Below, piece after piece: positions 23,551-31,344 of a stretch of 64,000 bases of DNA; the stretch's first letter is position 1, and each line of letters opens with the position of its first letter. Where the stretch lies: NCBI RefSeq assembly GCF_014656545.1, contig NZ_BNDS01000008.1, positions 1-64,000 on the forward strand, written 5' to 3'. This DNA is from Neobacillus kokaensis (lineage in GTDB: Bacteria; Bacillota; Bacilli; Bacillales; Cytobacillaceae). Position numbers and translations under genes: made by a program. Below the pieces are notes generated by a model, which made no database searches, was not told where the DNA came from, and saw only the letters and a program-made list of their open reading frames with translations.

Positions 23551-24531
23551 TTAAATACCCTCTTCCTGCTCCTTCTCCATATACTCCCCACGTATCTGAG
23601 AAAGCGTCTTTCCAGTTTCTTTATGAACAGCAAACACATAAGTCTGAATGCTAGACCAACCAAATAGCTCCTTTAACCATTTCTGCATAGAGATTTCTTC
23701 CCCATTTACTTCAACATTTCCATTAGGCAGCAGTTTCCCCTCGTCTTCCCGTCCTTTTGCAACTATCGTGTCACCGGCTTTAACCACACCCCATTCGAGC
23801 ATTTCATTAATTTTAGGCAGCGCTCTCCGTGTAAAGCCTTTTTTCTGGACACTACTTTTTACAGGACTTTCCAAGAAATTAACATAATAGTCTCTATATG
23901 TATTAATGGGCAAAACCTTTTCAATATTTATGTAGACTTCTTCTTTTATTTTGTAAGGAATCATTTTAAAACAAGTTATATCAACATTATTACTATTTAA
24001 CCAAGCAACTGCAGACAGAGTTTGCTCGTCAAAATCAGAAGCAACAAGAATGATTTTTTGACTTTTATTAAAATTGCTCTCGGCACTGTTTTCCCGCAAA
24101 AACTCCATTAACTTTCGAGTCCCGAGTTCCACACTGGTTAAAGGGCCGTTTTCAAATTCGTTCCGGTATTTCTCGATGTAGGGAGCATATATTTTATTCA
24201 CTAAATCCTCCGGATCTTCAATAGTTGCATAGCTTGCTGCATACCGAATAGCCTGAAATTCAAAGGCTTCTTTTCGCCCTTCAATATCTTTCCGATCCCT
24301 TTTGATTTCAATTAATACAATATTTCCTCTATTATCCACTGCAGTAAGATCACTAATTCCATGCTGAGCGTTTCGTACTTGCTTTCCCACAATCAGCATC
24401 GATTCTTCTTCATCGCATATCATATCGATATTCTTTCGTAATAATTCTTCGATATCACTTTCCTTATAATTAAGCTCTGAAAAAGTCGTAGCACTTATTT
24501 TTAGCGCCTTATCATTGGATACATTGTACAT
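23551..24531 (-). CDS. NucS/DUF91-like PD-(D/E)XK nuclease fused to a RAMA-like domain
   Basis: 326 residues. The N-terminal nuclease resembles the NucS/DUF91 group: Asp61 in HGISDLTAVD and Glu75-x-Lys77 in IVLIEIKRDR form the PD-(D/E)XK site, preceded by a helical LRKNIDMICDEE segment. Residues about 240-312 (EWGVVKAGDTIVAKG, GNVEVNGEEISMQKWLKELF, TGKTLSQIR) match the layout of the RAMA domain, linked to recognition of modified DNA in restriction-modification systems. GGGAGG precedes the ATG. It stands alone, flanked by a REP element and 480 bp of non-coding DNA. Single-gene restriction of modified DNA is an inference. Confidence 0.75.
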   Translation of the reverse strand: MYNVSNDKALKISATTFSELNYKESDIEELLRKNIDMICDEEESMLIVGKQVRNAQHGISDLTAVDNRGNIVLIEIKRDRKDIEGRKEAFEFQAIRYAASYATIEDPEDLVNKIYAPYIEKYRNEFENGPLTSVELGTRKLMEFLRENSAESNFNKSQKIILVASDFDEQTLSAVAWLNSNNVDITCFKMIPYKIKEEVYINIEKVLPINTYRDYYVNFLESPVKSSVQKKGFTRRALPKINEMLEWGVVKAGDTIVAKGREDEGKLLPNGNVEVNGEEISMQKWLKELFGWSSIQTYVFAVHKETGKTLSQIRGEYMEKEQEEGI

Positions 24532-25016
24532 ACGAATTGCCTCCCATTCCGGACAAGTTGTTTAGATAATTTTACCATACCTGATTTTTGGAAAATAGCT
24601 AAGGTCAGATACAATACAAATAATCCGCCCCTTGTTCTCCTACCGCCAAGCCATTAGGTCATTTTTGATCAAAAGTGATTTGCATTCCAAACTTTAAATT
24701 GTTCCTTTCTCAACTATCTTTCTAGAAATATCTGTGTAAATCTCTATGACCGTAATATCAGACACCAGTATTAGATAAATCGAGGCTTGCTTCTAATTCT
24801 GTTTCATTAAAGAGTATAAGCTCTAGCTAATCCAGATTCGTTTGTTCGCTTGACGTGCCGAATTGTTTTAACTGCTGGTGATGAAGCTGTACTTCAAGCC
24901 TGTGAAATTAATAGTTAATATTAAAATGTTACAAGAAAATGGTATTTTCGACAATGTTGTATGCTATTATTGTGATGGCAAAAAATTTTATTTATAGAGA
25001 CATAGGGGGAATTATA
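24532..25016. other. Intergenic stretch without recognisable genes
   Basis: About 480 bp. No open frame with a ribosome site and no member of the repeat families was found. The upstream extension of the 25017 gene (from 24939) has no ribosome site. Confidence 0.5.
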
Positions 25017-25619
25017 ATGGCGGTGAATTTTTGTCCAAACTGTGGAAAGCAAACTTCACAAGGTGAAAAGTTTTGTAGTAATTGTGGTAAAAAATTAGGT
25101 GACATTGAAGGCGAAAAAACTATCAACCTTGTAAACTCTGTTGAAAGTGTAACATCTAAGTTATCAGACATCAGGTCTAAAATTCCTAACCCGATTTTAA
25201 ATGCTTTTAAGGGTAGAAAAGGATTAGTTACAATTGGAATTGGGGTTGTAGCTTTTATTATTATTTTATCTTTCAATCTAGGAAGGCAATCTCCATCGGA
25301 TGTAGCGAAGGAATTTATTAAAGAGACACAGGAAGAAAATTATGATAAAGCAGAAGAATTATGGTCGAAATCAGGAATTGAGTATATGCTTTCACAACTA
25401 GGTGATGAGCGTTGGGTTTACCAAACTATGAGAAATTTTACTCATAGGACAAATGGGGACCTAGATGAATTTGAAATTACAAAGGAAGAAAAGTACGATA
25501 ATGAATCAACAATGGTTTATGCTAAATTTATTTTTGATAATGGTAAACGAAGTGATGCTCGTCTTCAAATGGTTAAGGAAGATGGGGAATGGAAAGTTTA
25601 TGCTTTTGAGTCTGAATGA
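25017..25619 (+). CDS. Zinc-ribbon membrane protein with NTF2-like extracellular domain
   Basis: 200 residues. An N-terminal double CxxC zinc ribbon (FCPNCGKQ...FCSNCGKKLG, residues 5-27) is followed by a linker, one membrane helix (LVTIGIGVVAFIIILSF, about 77-94) and an external domain of about 105 residues with SDVAKEFIKETQEENYDKAEELW and a C-terminal MVKEDGEWKVYAFE, the pattern of DUF4878/NTF2-like lipoprotein domains. The start at ATG 25017 follows GGGGGA by 6 nt. Function is unknown; such proteins are common in Bacillaceae envelopes. A strong terminator ends the unit. Confidence 0.8.
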   Translation: MAVNFCPNCGKQTSQGEKFCSNCGKKLGDIEGEKTINLVNSVESVTSKLSDIRSKIPNPILNAFKGRKGLVTIGIGVVAFIIILSFNLGRQSPSDVAKEFIKETQEENYDKAEELWSKSGIEYMLSQLGDERWVYQTMRNFTHRTNGDLDEFEITKEEKYDNESTMVYAKFIFDNGKRSDARLQMVKEDGEWKVYAFESE

Positions 25620-25676
25620 TACTAATTATTTTTAAAATTGAATACATCTATAGAATAAAGAGAAAAATACCATTTC

Positions 25677-25727
25677 GATTAAAAATTGAAGACTAAAAGG
25701 CTTCAATTTTTAATCTTTTGTTTTTTA
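25677..25727 (+). terminator. Intrinsic terminator
   Basis: Perfect 15-bp inverted repeat GATTAAAAATTGAAG / CTTCAATTTTTAATC (25677-25691 with 25701-25715) followed by TTTTGTTTTTT. Confidence 0.92.
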
Positions 25728-25863
25728 AACTGACATAGTATTATTGATTTATATATGTTTTAGGGGGGCCATTTTCCCGGTTGGGGCACTAGCAGTCTTG
25801 TTTGTATTACTAATAGTGTTACAAATGCTTTTGAAAGCTAAAAAACATCTGGAGGTGGCTGAT

Positions 25864-25968
25864 ATGACAAATAACGGATGTATAACTTTTGAGTGTTTAG
25901 CTGATTTATCAGGTCATTTGGCCGCAATTACTGGGTCTGCATTAGTGACAGCTGCTATGTCCCCCTAA
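25864..25968 (+). CDS. Candidate 34-aa peptide with two cysteines
   Basis: MTNNGCITFECLADLSGHLA followed by AITGSALVTAAMSP. GGAGGT lies 8 nt before the ATG, an unusually good site for a chance ORF. The same frame is open upstream from TTG 25744 and reads one hydrophobic segment (GALAVLFVLLIVLQMLL), so the alternative is a 74-residue membrane protein whose upstream start lacks a ribosome site. The polar Cys-containing head and alanine/glycine-rich hydrophobic tail could suit a secreted or modified peptide, but no processing or transport genes are nearby. Family not recognised. Confidence 0.4.
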   Translation: MTNNGCITFECLADLSGHLAAITGSALVTAAMSP

Positions 25969-26395
25969 GATATATAGCTAATATATTCCCCCTACACCAT
26001 CTCCTAAATTCAAATAATGGTAATTGTTCAAATATAGTAATTTTCGGTTCACAACCATCAGAATCAAAATTAAAACAATCGGTTTGAGAATCCTCTTCCT
26101 TCGGTTCAACCTCCCCATTCCATCACTCCCTATTCAAATATGAACCCATCAATCTTCGACAAAATTCGGGTGGTGTCTGTGGCACCGTAATTACGCGCCC
26201 ATTCTTTATGCAGTTCCTGCAGCTTAATAATTCTAAAAGACAATTATGGAATTAACTCATTTAATAACGGAATCCTTGATTTTAGTAGAAAAAATATTTG
26301 ATAAAAGATTGGGAAATAATTGGGGAATGCACTTTATAAAAGGGGAGGATAGCACTATAATAGAAATAGGAATATAGTATTATAAACAGGGAGGA
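25969..26395. other. Intergenic stretch containing REP-like element R6
   Basis: No gene seen. R6 (about 26118-26187) reads CCATCACTCCCTATTC, CCCATCAATCTTCGACAAAA, TTCGGGTGGTGTCTGTGGCACC, the 70-bp version of the family with a slightly extended core. Confidence 0.7.
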
Positions 26396-26401
26396 ATGTA
26401 C

Positions 26402-26821
26402 GTGTCTAACGTTTCGATTTTCAGAAATTATTTACAGAAACAAAATGTTTACATGGAAGAAGTACAGGAAGATAACGGTGGTGTTTTTTTCAGAACTAGA
26501 CAAGGTTTTGATAATGGGGGCTCTGTAATATTAGTAGTTGCTTTTAATGATAGAGAGGATTTAATTGATTTACAAATCTTTGGTGTTGCTAGTATAAATA
26601 ACCCTTTAAAGAAGGAAGCCGTACATAACCTAATTAATGATTTAAACGTAAGTTATAGATTTACAAAGTTTATGGAAGCAGATGGAAATGTATCCGCGCA
26701 ATATTCTTATAATGTAGGACAAGGTGAGTTGGACCCAGTGTTTTTGATGGATACTCTAATAATGTTATTACGTACTACAGAAGAAAGTTATCCTAAGTTT
26801 ATGAAATTACAATGGGCTTAA
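26402..26821 (+). CDS. YbjN/T3SS chaperone-like domain protein
   Basis: 139 residues with the alpha/beta layout of the YbjN / CesT-like chaperone superfamily: IFRNYLQKQNVYMEE, FFRTRQGFDNGGSVILVVAF, then AVHNLINDLNVSYRFTKFME and a C-terminal helix VFLMDTLIMLLRTTEESYP. Start GTG 26402 is preferred: GGAGG lies 8 nt upstream, whereas the ATG at 26396 is only 2 nt from it. No partner gene is adjacent. Such stand-alone proteins often bind other proteins; the target is unknown. Confidence 0.65.
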   Translation: MSNVSIFRNYLQKQNVYMEEVQEDNGGVFFRTRQGFDNGGSVILVVAFNDREDLIDLQIFGVASINNPLKKEAVHNLINDLNVSYRFTKFMEADGNVSAQYSYNVGQGELDPVFLMDTLIMLLRTTEESYPKFMKLQWA

Positions 26822-26864
26822 AAGAAGGTGGTTAACGTTAATTTAATGTTAGCCACCTTCTTTA
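26822..26864. terminator. Bidirectional hairpin terminator
   Basis: AAAGAAGGTGGTTAAC pairs with GTTAGCCACCTTCTTT, with A/T tracts on both sides. It directly follows the YbjN-like gene. Confidence 0.8.
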
Positions 26865-26949
26865 TTGTGCGCCGTGCATGGCGATTAACTTGACTGTGAA
26901 AGTAAATTATGGGGGGGGGAAATCTCCTTTTCAAGAGTGCCATCATGAG

Positions 26950-27240
26950 AAACACCTCTTGATTCGACAAAATCCAAGTGATGACACCCGAATTTATCGC
27001 TGTTTTCTCATACTCTACATTCAAAATCGGAAAGACCGATAGCGCATAATCCCTTTCAGAACTTCTTTGAGCAATTCAAGAAATGTTTCCATGATTATCA
27101 CCCCCTTCCCGAAATGGAAAGAAGAGCGACAACTAACCACCCTAACAATATTCAGTTGCAAATCCATTTTATCATTTTCTAATTATCTAAAAACACATAC
27201 CAATCTTCGACAAAATTCGGGGCGTGACACAGGCACCCAG
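26950..27240 (+). repeat. REP-like elements R11 (degenerate) and R7
   Basis: R11 (26957-26990) reads GATTCGACAAAATCCAAGTG then ATGACACCCG. R7 (27165-27240) reads ATTTTATCATTTTCTAATTA, then CCAATCTTCGACAAAATTCG and GGGCGTGACACAGGCACCC, ending at the MFS stop codon. The 420-bp gap 26822-27241 holds no gene. Confidence 0.7.
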
Positions 27241-27241
27241 A

Positions 27242-28465
27242 TCATGCTTTCCGATTGGCGGCCAAAGCCGGTTTCTGCACCTTAGTTTTTACCAGGATGA
27301 AATAGCATATAAAAGCCAAGAAGCTTGCAACGAAGATGACGGCAGCCATTGGAACTCCTGTATACGCTCCTCCAATCCCTACAAGCGGCGCTGACAGGGA
27401 ACCCATAATGAACGGCAATACCCCCAATAACGCAGAGGCACTGCCTGCCATATGTCCCTGTGATTCAATTGCCAATGTGAAAGACGTTGTTCCAATCATA
27501 CTAATGGAAGTTAAAAAGGTGAAAACCGGGATCACTACCCCGATCAGCGGCGCTTCTAAAAGAATTGCAATTAACAAGGCTAAACCTGATATATTCGCAA
27601 GACCAAGGCCTATTTTCAGGAAAGTCCGTTCTGAAATGATATCGGTTAATCTGCCCACCGACTGGCTTCCAATGATGAGAGCCAATCCATTGACCCCAAA
27701 CAGAAGACTAAATTGTTGCGGGCTCACCCCGTATATATTTTGATAAACAAACGGGATACCGGAAACATAGGCAAAAATGCCGGCGGTGATGAACCCCTGC
27801 GTCAAAGCATAACCCATGAACACTTTGTTTTTAAACAATGTGCCGAAATTCCCTATGACTTGAGGCAGATTGCTGGGTACCCGTCTTTCAGGTGGAAGCG
27901 TCTCCTTTAACTTAAATGAAACGGTAATGGTTAGGATGATTCCAATACATGCAAGTGCAATGAAAACCCCGTTCCACACCGTAAAGTTAAGGATCACTCC
28001 TCCGGCGATTGGAGCAATAATTGGCCCAAGGTTCCCCACCAACACCATTAGTGTGAAAAACTTTGTCAGTTCCTTCCCGCTATAAAGATCCCTTACGATT
28101 GCCCTTGATAAGACGATTCCACCGGATGCTGCGAACCCTTGGACAAATCGGGATGCAATCAAGAAATAAATATTGGGTGCGATTGAGCATATCAGCGATG
28201 CCAATATGTATATGCAAAGGAAGATCAACAATGGCTTCCGGCGTCCCTTCACATCACTTAATGGGCCAATCACCAATTGCCCCAAACCAAGGCCCAATAA
28301 GGCTGTAGTCAAACTAATCTGTACAAGAGATGCCGTCGTATTGTAATCACTGACAATGGTAGGAAACGACGGTAAATAAGTATCGATTGTAAAAGGCCCC
28401 AAAATGCCCAGTGATCCTAATAGGACAGCTAACTGGAGCCGTTTCTTTCTACTTGAGTCGGTCAA
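27242..28465 (-). CDS. Bcr/CflA-family multidrug MFS transporter
   Basis: 407 residues, about twelve membrane helices. The Bcr/CflA signature is present: GPFTIDTYLPSFPTI in the first loop, GQLVIGPLSDVKGRRKPL as the MFS motif A region, and SRFVQGFAASGGIVLSRAIVR. Such drug:proton antiporters export bicyclomycin, chloramphenicol and similar compounds. Start TTG 28465 follows GGGGAG by 7 nt. A perfect 8-bp inverted repeat lies 36 bp upstream of the start, likely the site of an unlinked repressor. Confidence 0.9.
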   Translation of the reverse strand: MTDSSRKKRLQLAVLLGSLGILGPFTIDTYLPSFPTIVSDYNTTASLVQISLTTALLGLGLGQLVIGPLSDVKGRRKPLLIFLCIYILASLICSIAPNIYFLIASRFVQGFAASGGIVLSRAIVRDLYSGKELTKFFTLMVLVGNLGPIIAPIAGGVILNFTVWNGVFIALACIGIILTITVSFKLKETLPPERRVPSNLPQVIGNFGTLFKNKVFMGYALTQGFITAGIFAYVSGIPFVYQNIYGVSPQQFSLLFGVNGLALIIGSQSVGRLTDIISERTFLKIGLGLANISGLALLIAILLEAPLIGVVIPVFTFLTSISMIGTTSFTLAIESQGHMAGSASALLGVLPFIMGSLSAPLVGIGGAYTGVPMAAVIFVASFLAFICYFILVKTKVQKPALAANRKA

Positions 28466-28500
28466 GTCGGTCTCCCCTTTCTGTGTTATTGTTAGCAGAA

Positions 28501-28544
28501 AAATTTCGAGATGCGAAATTTAAAATTTAATATCATTCATTATA
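28501..28544 (-). promoter_or_regulatory. Promoter and operator of the MFS gene
   Basis: AAATTTCG-N5-CGAAATTT (28501-28521) is a perfect inverted repeat. Upstream on the minus strand is TATAAT (28544-28539) with TTTACC 18 bp before it, so the palindrome would lie at about +10 to +30, a roadblock position for a MarR- or TetR-type repressor. Confidence 0.55.
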
Positions 28545-28665
28545 ACCTGAGCCACGCCTATTGGTAAACAATGAAACAACGTACAAAAAATGGCATTGCT
28601 CCTTAGTAAAATTGATTCATTAATTCCTAAAAATCGGCTTATTAGTCAAAGCAAAGGAGATAGCC

Positions 28666-28755
28666 ATTGCACCTGATATGCATCCTTATGAATTAGTTAA
28701 GAAAATTGAGGAACATTTAGGAATTGGTAAAAAGGGGGATGACTTGGAGGAATAA
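28666..28755 (+). CDS. Candidate small protein (about 29 aa), possible ATT start
   Basis: APDMHPYELVKKIEEHLG followed by IGKKGDDLEE. AAAGGAG lies 6 nt before ATT 28666; the first ATG (28678) is 18 nt away, too far. It looks protein-like (amphipathic helix, charged tail), but a real start codon is missing. It may be a decayed or leaderless small gene. Low confidence. Confidence 0.3.
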   Translation: MAPDMHPYELVKKIEEHLGIGKKGDDLEE

Positions 28756-28814
28756 ACATTAAACCTTAGAATAAAAGAGGGCTCCCCAATGAATCATCGG
28801 GAAGCTTATTGGTC

Positions 28815-28920
28815 ATTAAAACTAAACGTTTGTTTAATTTTGTTAAAGTCCCCATCAATAAAAGATTGCAACCCTCCATTACCAGCAAATTATGTCAAAC
28901 AAAACGTTTATTTTAAAATA
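28815..28920 (+). repeat. Composite intergenic repeat, copy E (inverted first motif)
   Basis: TAAACGTTTGTTTA at about 28823-28836 is the motif in reverse orientation; CAAAACGTTTATTTT at about 28900-28914 is forward. The spacing of about 76 bp equals that in copies A-C. REP-like element R8 follows. Confidence 0.6.
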
Positions 28921-28924
28921 GCTT

Positions 28925-29013
28925 ATTTATATCACCAACTGCTATAATCCAGATTCTAAATTCGAACGGTGATAGGCGTCAGATCTTTGACAAAATTCGG
29001 GCGGTGCCTGTCT
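28925..29013 (+). repeat. REP-like element R8
   Basis: TTTGACAAAATTCGGGCGG then TGCCTGTCTCGC; upstream TTCGAACGGTGATAGGCGTC looks like a second, degenerate core. Note the core here reads GGTGCCTG rather than GGTGACAGG, the complement-side variant. Confidence 0.65.
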
Positions 29014-29029
29014 CGCGAATAACTATTTT

Positions 29030-29072
29030 TGTGAGATAAATCACATTTTGCTGTCTTTATTAATGCTATCAT
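29030..29072 (+). promoter_or_regulatory. FNR/CRP-type box and -10 region of the PAS gene
   Basis: TGTGA-N6-TCACA (29030-29045) matches the Bacillus FNR consensus perfectly. TATCAT (29067-29072) is placed so that the box would centre near -41.5, the class II activation geometry. The PAS-domain gene starts at 29184. FNR would make it anaerobically induced; this is inferred. Confidence 0.7.
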
Positions 29073-29183
29073 AATTAATGTAGTTAGAGGTAATAATCAC
29101 CTAAAAGTAACGGGTTTTTTCTCACTAATGTTTGTACTATTATATTCTTCTCATAATGGAGATTGTATAAAGGGGAGTTATCA

Positions 29184-29663
29184 ATGTCTAAAGATAAATT
29201 GTCAGATTTAATTAGTCCTGAAGCAGTCATTAATTTTGAAACTGGTGCAATTAAAGCAAGCACTTTGGATTCAATCATCAAGCTTTTGCCATTTGAAATG
29301 GGCTTTTGCGATGCCAACGATATTTTTCGCTGGTATTCAAATAATCCAGATCGCGTGCATGGTCGCCGTAAAGAAGCGATTGGTCGCCATGTACTTGAGC
29401 TTCACCCAAAAGTGGCTCACCATGTTGAAAAATTGTTGAATGATTTCCGTTCAGGAGCACGTGACGAATGGGAATTTTGGTTCCCAAAACGTTCTGGTGA
29501 GGAATCTGGTCAAATCTACCAAAAATTCATGGCCGTACGTGATGAAAATGGAAAATACCTTGGCTGTATGGATGTGACCGTTAATATTGACCTTTTCCAA
29601 GGAAAAGAAGGTAAACATACCCCTGATACTATTGACGAATTTATGACTGTTAAGCCTGAATAA
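29184..29663 (+). CDS. Stand-alone PAS-domain protein (DUF438 C-terminal-like)
   Basis: 159 residues. Residues about 35-140 form a PAS fold: LLPFEMGFCDANDIFRWYSN, AIGRHVLELHPK, HVEKLLNDFRSGARDEWEFW and FMAVRDENGKYLGCMDVTVN. The wording is closest to the PAS part of DUF438/hemerythrin-linked sensors, but no hemerythrin, kinase or DNA-binding domain is attached. The start at 29184 follows AAAGGGGAG. An FNR-type box upstream suggests an anaerobic or redox role, perhaps as a sensor subunit acting in trans. Family is good; partner unknown. Confidence 0.8.
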   Translation: MSKDKLSDLISPEAVINFETGAIKASTLDSIIKLLPFEMGFCDANDIFRWYSNNPDRVHGRRKEAIGRHVLELHPKVAHHVEKLLNDFRSGARDEWEFWFPKRSGEESGQIYQKFMAVRDENGKYLGCMDVTVNIDLFQGKEGKHTPDTIDEFMTVKPE

Positions 29664-29699
29664 TAAAAAACCTTTCAAATTTGATAAGCTACTGAAATC

Positions 29700-29734
29700 A
29701 CATTGAGTTCCCCTATTCAATGTGTTTTTCTTTA
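29700..29734 (+). terminator. Intrinsic terminator of the PAS gene
   Basis: CACATTGA (29700-29707) pairs with TCAATGTG (29718-29725) and is followed by TTTTTCTTT. Confidence 0.85.
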
Positions 29735-29973
29735 TAAGAGGCTAATCCCACTAATCCGACATACCCTGTTCCCGCAACTTCAAGCATTTGCCCTACGCGC
29801 TTGGCGGTCTTCAATCTGTCCAATCCTAGTGGAATTAGTCCATACTTAAGAGCGATTTCTTTATAGGTCAGCCCTTGTAAAACAATTTAACATTTGCCCT
29901 ATTCTTCCTACTTCCCTTTAAGAGACCGTATTAATTCCAAAAAGTGCAGCCAGTTTTTTTCACCCTTGTTCAT
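29714..29973 (-). pseudogene. Decayed small HTH-like gene
   Basis: A start ATG at 29973 with ribosome site AAAGGAAG reads MNKGEKNWLHFLELIRSLKG before a stop. Homologous-looking sequence resumes in frame as LQGLTYKEIALKYGLIPLGL and RLKTAKRVGQMLEVAG, ending at 29714. TYKEIALKYGLIP looks like an HTH. In-frame stops between about 29885 and 29910 break the gene. The family is not recognised. Confidence 0.5.
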
Positions 29974-30069
29974 AATACTTCCTTTCAGTTCATTTTTTTG
30001 CGTGTCAGAAGTCTCAATTTTTCATTTCACATCTTCTATCTAATTAACCTCTTATAAAAGTGAGGTAGT

Positions 30070-30474
30070 ATGATGAGTGATTTTGATAAAAAACTGGACA
30101 TAATCTTACACACCCTAGTCGAATTTAAAGAAGAATTCTCTTCTTATAAAAGTGAAACAAACGAAAGGTTAGAACCCATCCATTCTTCTTTGTCAAAAAT
30201 AGAAAAGGACCAACCAGAGGATATCACATCGATACTCGAGCAAATCAATTATAATCTCGATGAACGTGATTCTGAATTAGAGGCATTTAATAAGCGTGTA
30301 TTCAAGGTTGAATCAGGCATGAGCGTCTTACTCGTCAATAATTACCCAGCCTTTATAAATTGCCAAAGCATCTGCTATCTTGCAGATGCTCGTTTTATTT
30401 ATTGCCAAATAAAAGTGCATTGCTTTGCAAACAAAAATTGTAGAAGTTTGTACTTAATCTCTTTATGTATTTAA
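30070..30474 (+). CDS. Small coiled-coil protein, C-terminus probably altered
   Basis: The first 90 residues are a charged coiled-coil: KKLDIILHTLVEFKEEFSSY, then ILEQINYNLDERDSELEAF and NKRVFKVESG. This resembles small Bacillus coiled-coil proteins that end soon after such a segment. Here the frame runs on for about 45 residues of Cys-rich, unlikely sequence and reads straight through a terminator hairpin at 30368-30389. A lost stop or frameshift near 30330 is probable. Function unknown. Confidence 0.55.
   Translation: MMSDFDKKLDIILHTLVEFKEEFSSYKSETNERLEPIHSSLSKIEKDQPEDITSILEQINYNLDERDSELEAFNKRVFKVESGMSVLLVNNYPAFINCQSICYLADARFIYCQIKVHCFANKNCRSLYLISLCI
30367..30400 (+). terminator. Intrinsic terminator inside the open frame of 30070
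   Basis: AGCATCTGC (30367-30375) pairs with GCAGATGCT (30382-30390); CGTTTTATTT follows. Its position inside the open frame indicates that the gene originally ended before it. Confidence 0.8.
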
Positions 30475-30574
30475 AGTCATCATTAATTATTGATGAAAGA
30501 AAATACTAAAGGAAACGTACAATCCTATTTATTTGACATTGCTATGCATTTGCTGTGAAACATATCTGTGAAAC

Positions 30575-30603
30575 AAGATTATTCGGGTGGTGCCTGGCAC
30601 CTG
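30575..30603 (+). repeat. REP-like element R9
   Basis: TTCGGGTGGTGCCTGGCACC: GGTGCC and GGCACC form a perfect 6-bp stem, the most symmetric core in the window. Confidence 0.7.
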
Positions 30604-30605
30604 AA

Positions 30606-31289
30606 CTAATCAACAAATGCTACTGCCCTTATCGGAGAACCGGTTGCACCTCTTAGTCGGAGGGGTAATCCGATAAAGTCAAATCTTGGCTGTTGGATTT
30701 TTTCTAAGTTTATTAAATTTTCTACAATAGGTATATTGGCTTTCAACAAGGAGCAATGGGCATACCTGGACATATCCTGAAGATCTACGGTTGCTAGATC
30801 GGTAGCAAATAATTTAATTTTCTTTTCTAACAGCCAATTGACTGCATCTGGAGTCAGGCCTGGGCTGGTATTAAAGCCATTGTGGGATCTGCTGTGCGGC
30901 CAGGCACTTACAATTAAAATATCATCCTCTTCAATCGTCTCATTGGCAATCTCAAGTGCTTTTTCTAAATCCTTGGCCGAAATAGGCTGATCAATGCTTC
31001 GGAAACTTACATCAAGCAAAACAGCCGTTCCCATCATTTTATCGACAGGGTACTTTTCGATTGTATCGCCTTCTGGATAAAAATGCCGCTGGGCATCCAC
31101 ATGTGTACCTGTATGATCTGTCATGGCAAAAAGCTTTGTTGAGAAACCCTGGCAATCCCCTTCGTACCTGTCTTTGTTCATCCACCAAACGTGGTAATCC
31201 ATTAATACTACCTTTGGGTGAATATCCCACGACTGCAATCCCTCATATAACTCTAAAGTTAAGTCAATCATCTTCTTGTCTTTAAACAA
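30606..31289 (-). CDS. Cyclase/kynurenine formamidase-family metal hydrolase
   Basis: 227 residues of the cyclase family. The Zn/Mn-binding signature HxGTHxDxxxHF is visible as HTGTHVDAQRHF (residues about 58-69), with a further AWPHSRSHNG and LFATDLATVD. Characterised members are kynurenine formamidase and isatin hydrolase, which open amide or lactam bonds. Start TTG 31289 follows GGAGGG by 7 nt. It is the second gene of an operon with a sodium:solute symporter, so it probably acts on the imported compound. Family firm, substrate unknown. Confidence 0.87.
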   Translation of the reverse strand: MFKDKKMIDLTLELYEGLQSWDIHPKVVLMDYHVWWMNKDRYEGDCQGFSTKLFAMTDHTGTHVDAQRHFYPEGDTIEKYPVDKMMGTAVLLDVSFRSIDQPISAKDLEKALEIANETIEEDDILIVSAWPHSRSHNGFNTSPGLTPDAVNWLLEKKIKLFATDLATVDLQDMSRYAHCSLLKANIPIVENLINLEKIQQPRFDFIGLPLRLRGATGSPIRAVAFVD

Positions 31290-31344
31290 GCTAATCCCTC
31301 CATTACATTTTTCATGCTGCCAATCGATCCCTTGTTTTATTTCA

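Noticed and set aside
27336..28308. Several plus-strand frames of 65-135 codons
   Set aside because: They lie antisense to the MFS transporter gene, show no ribosome sites and mirror its codon structure.
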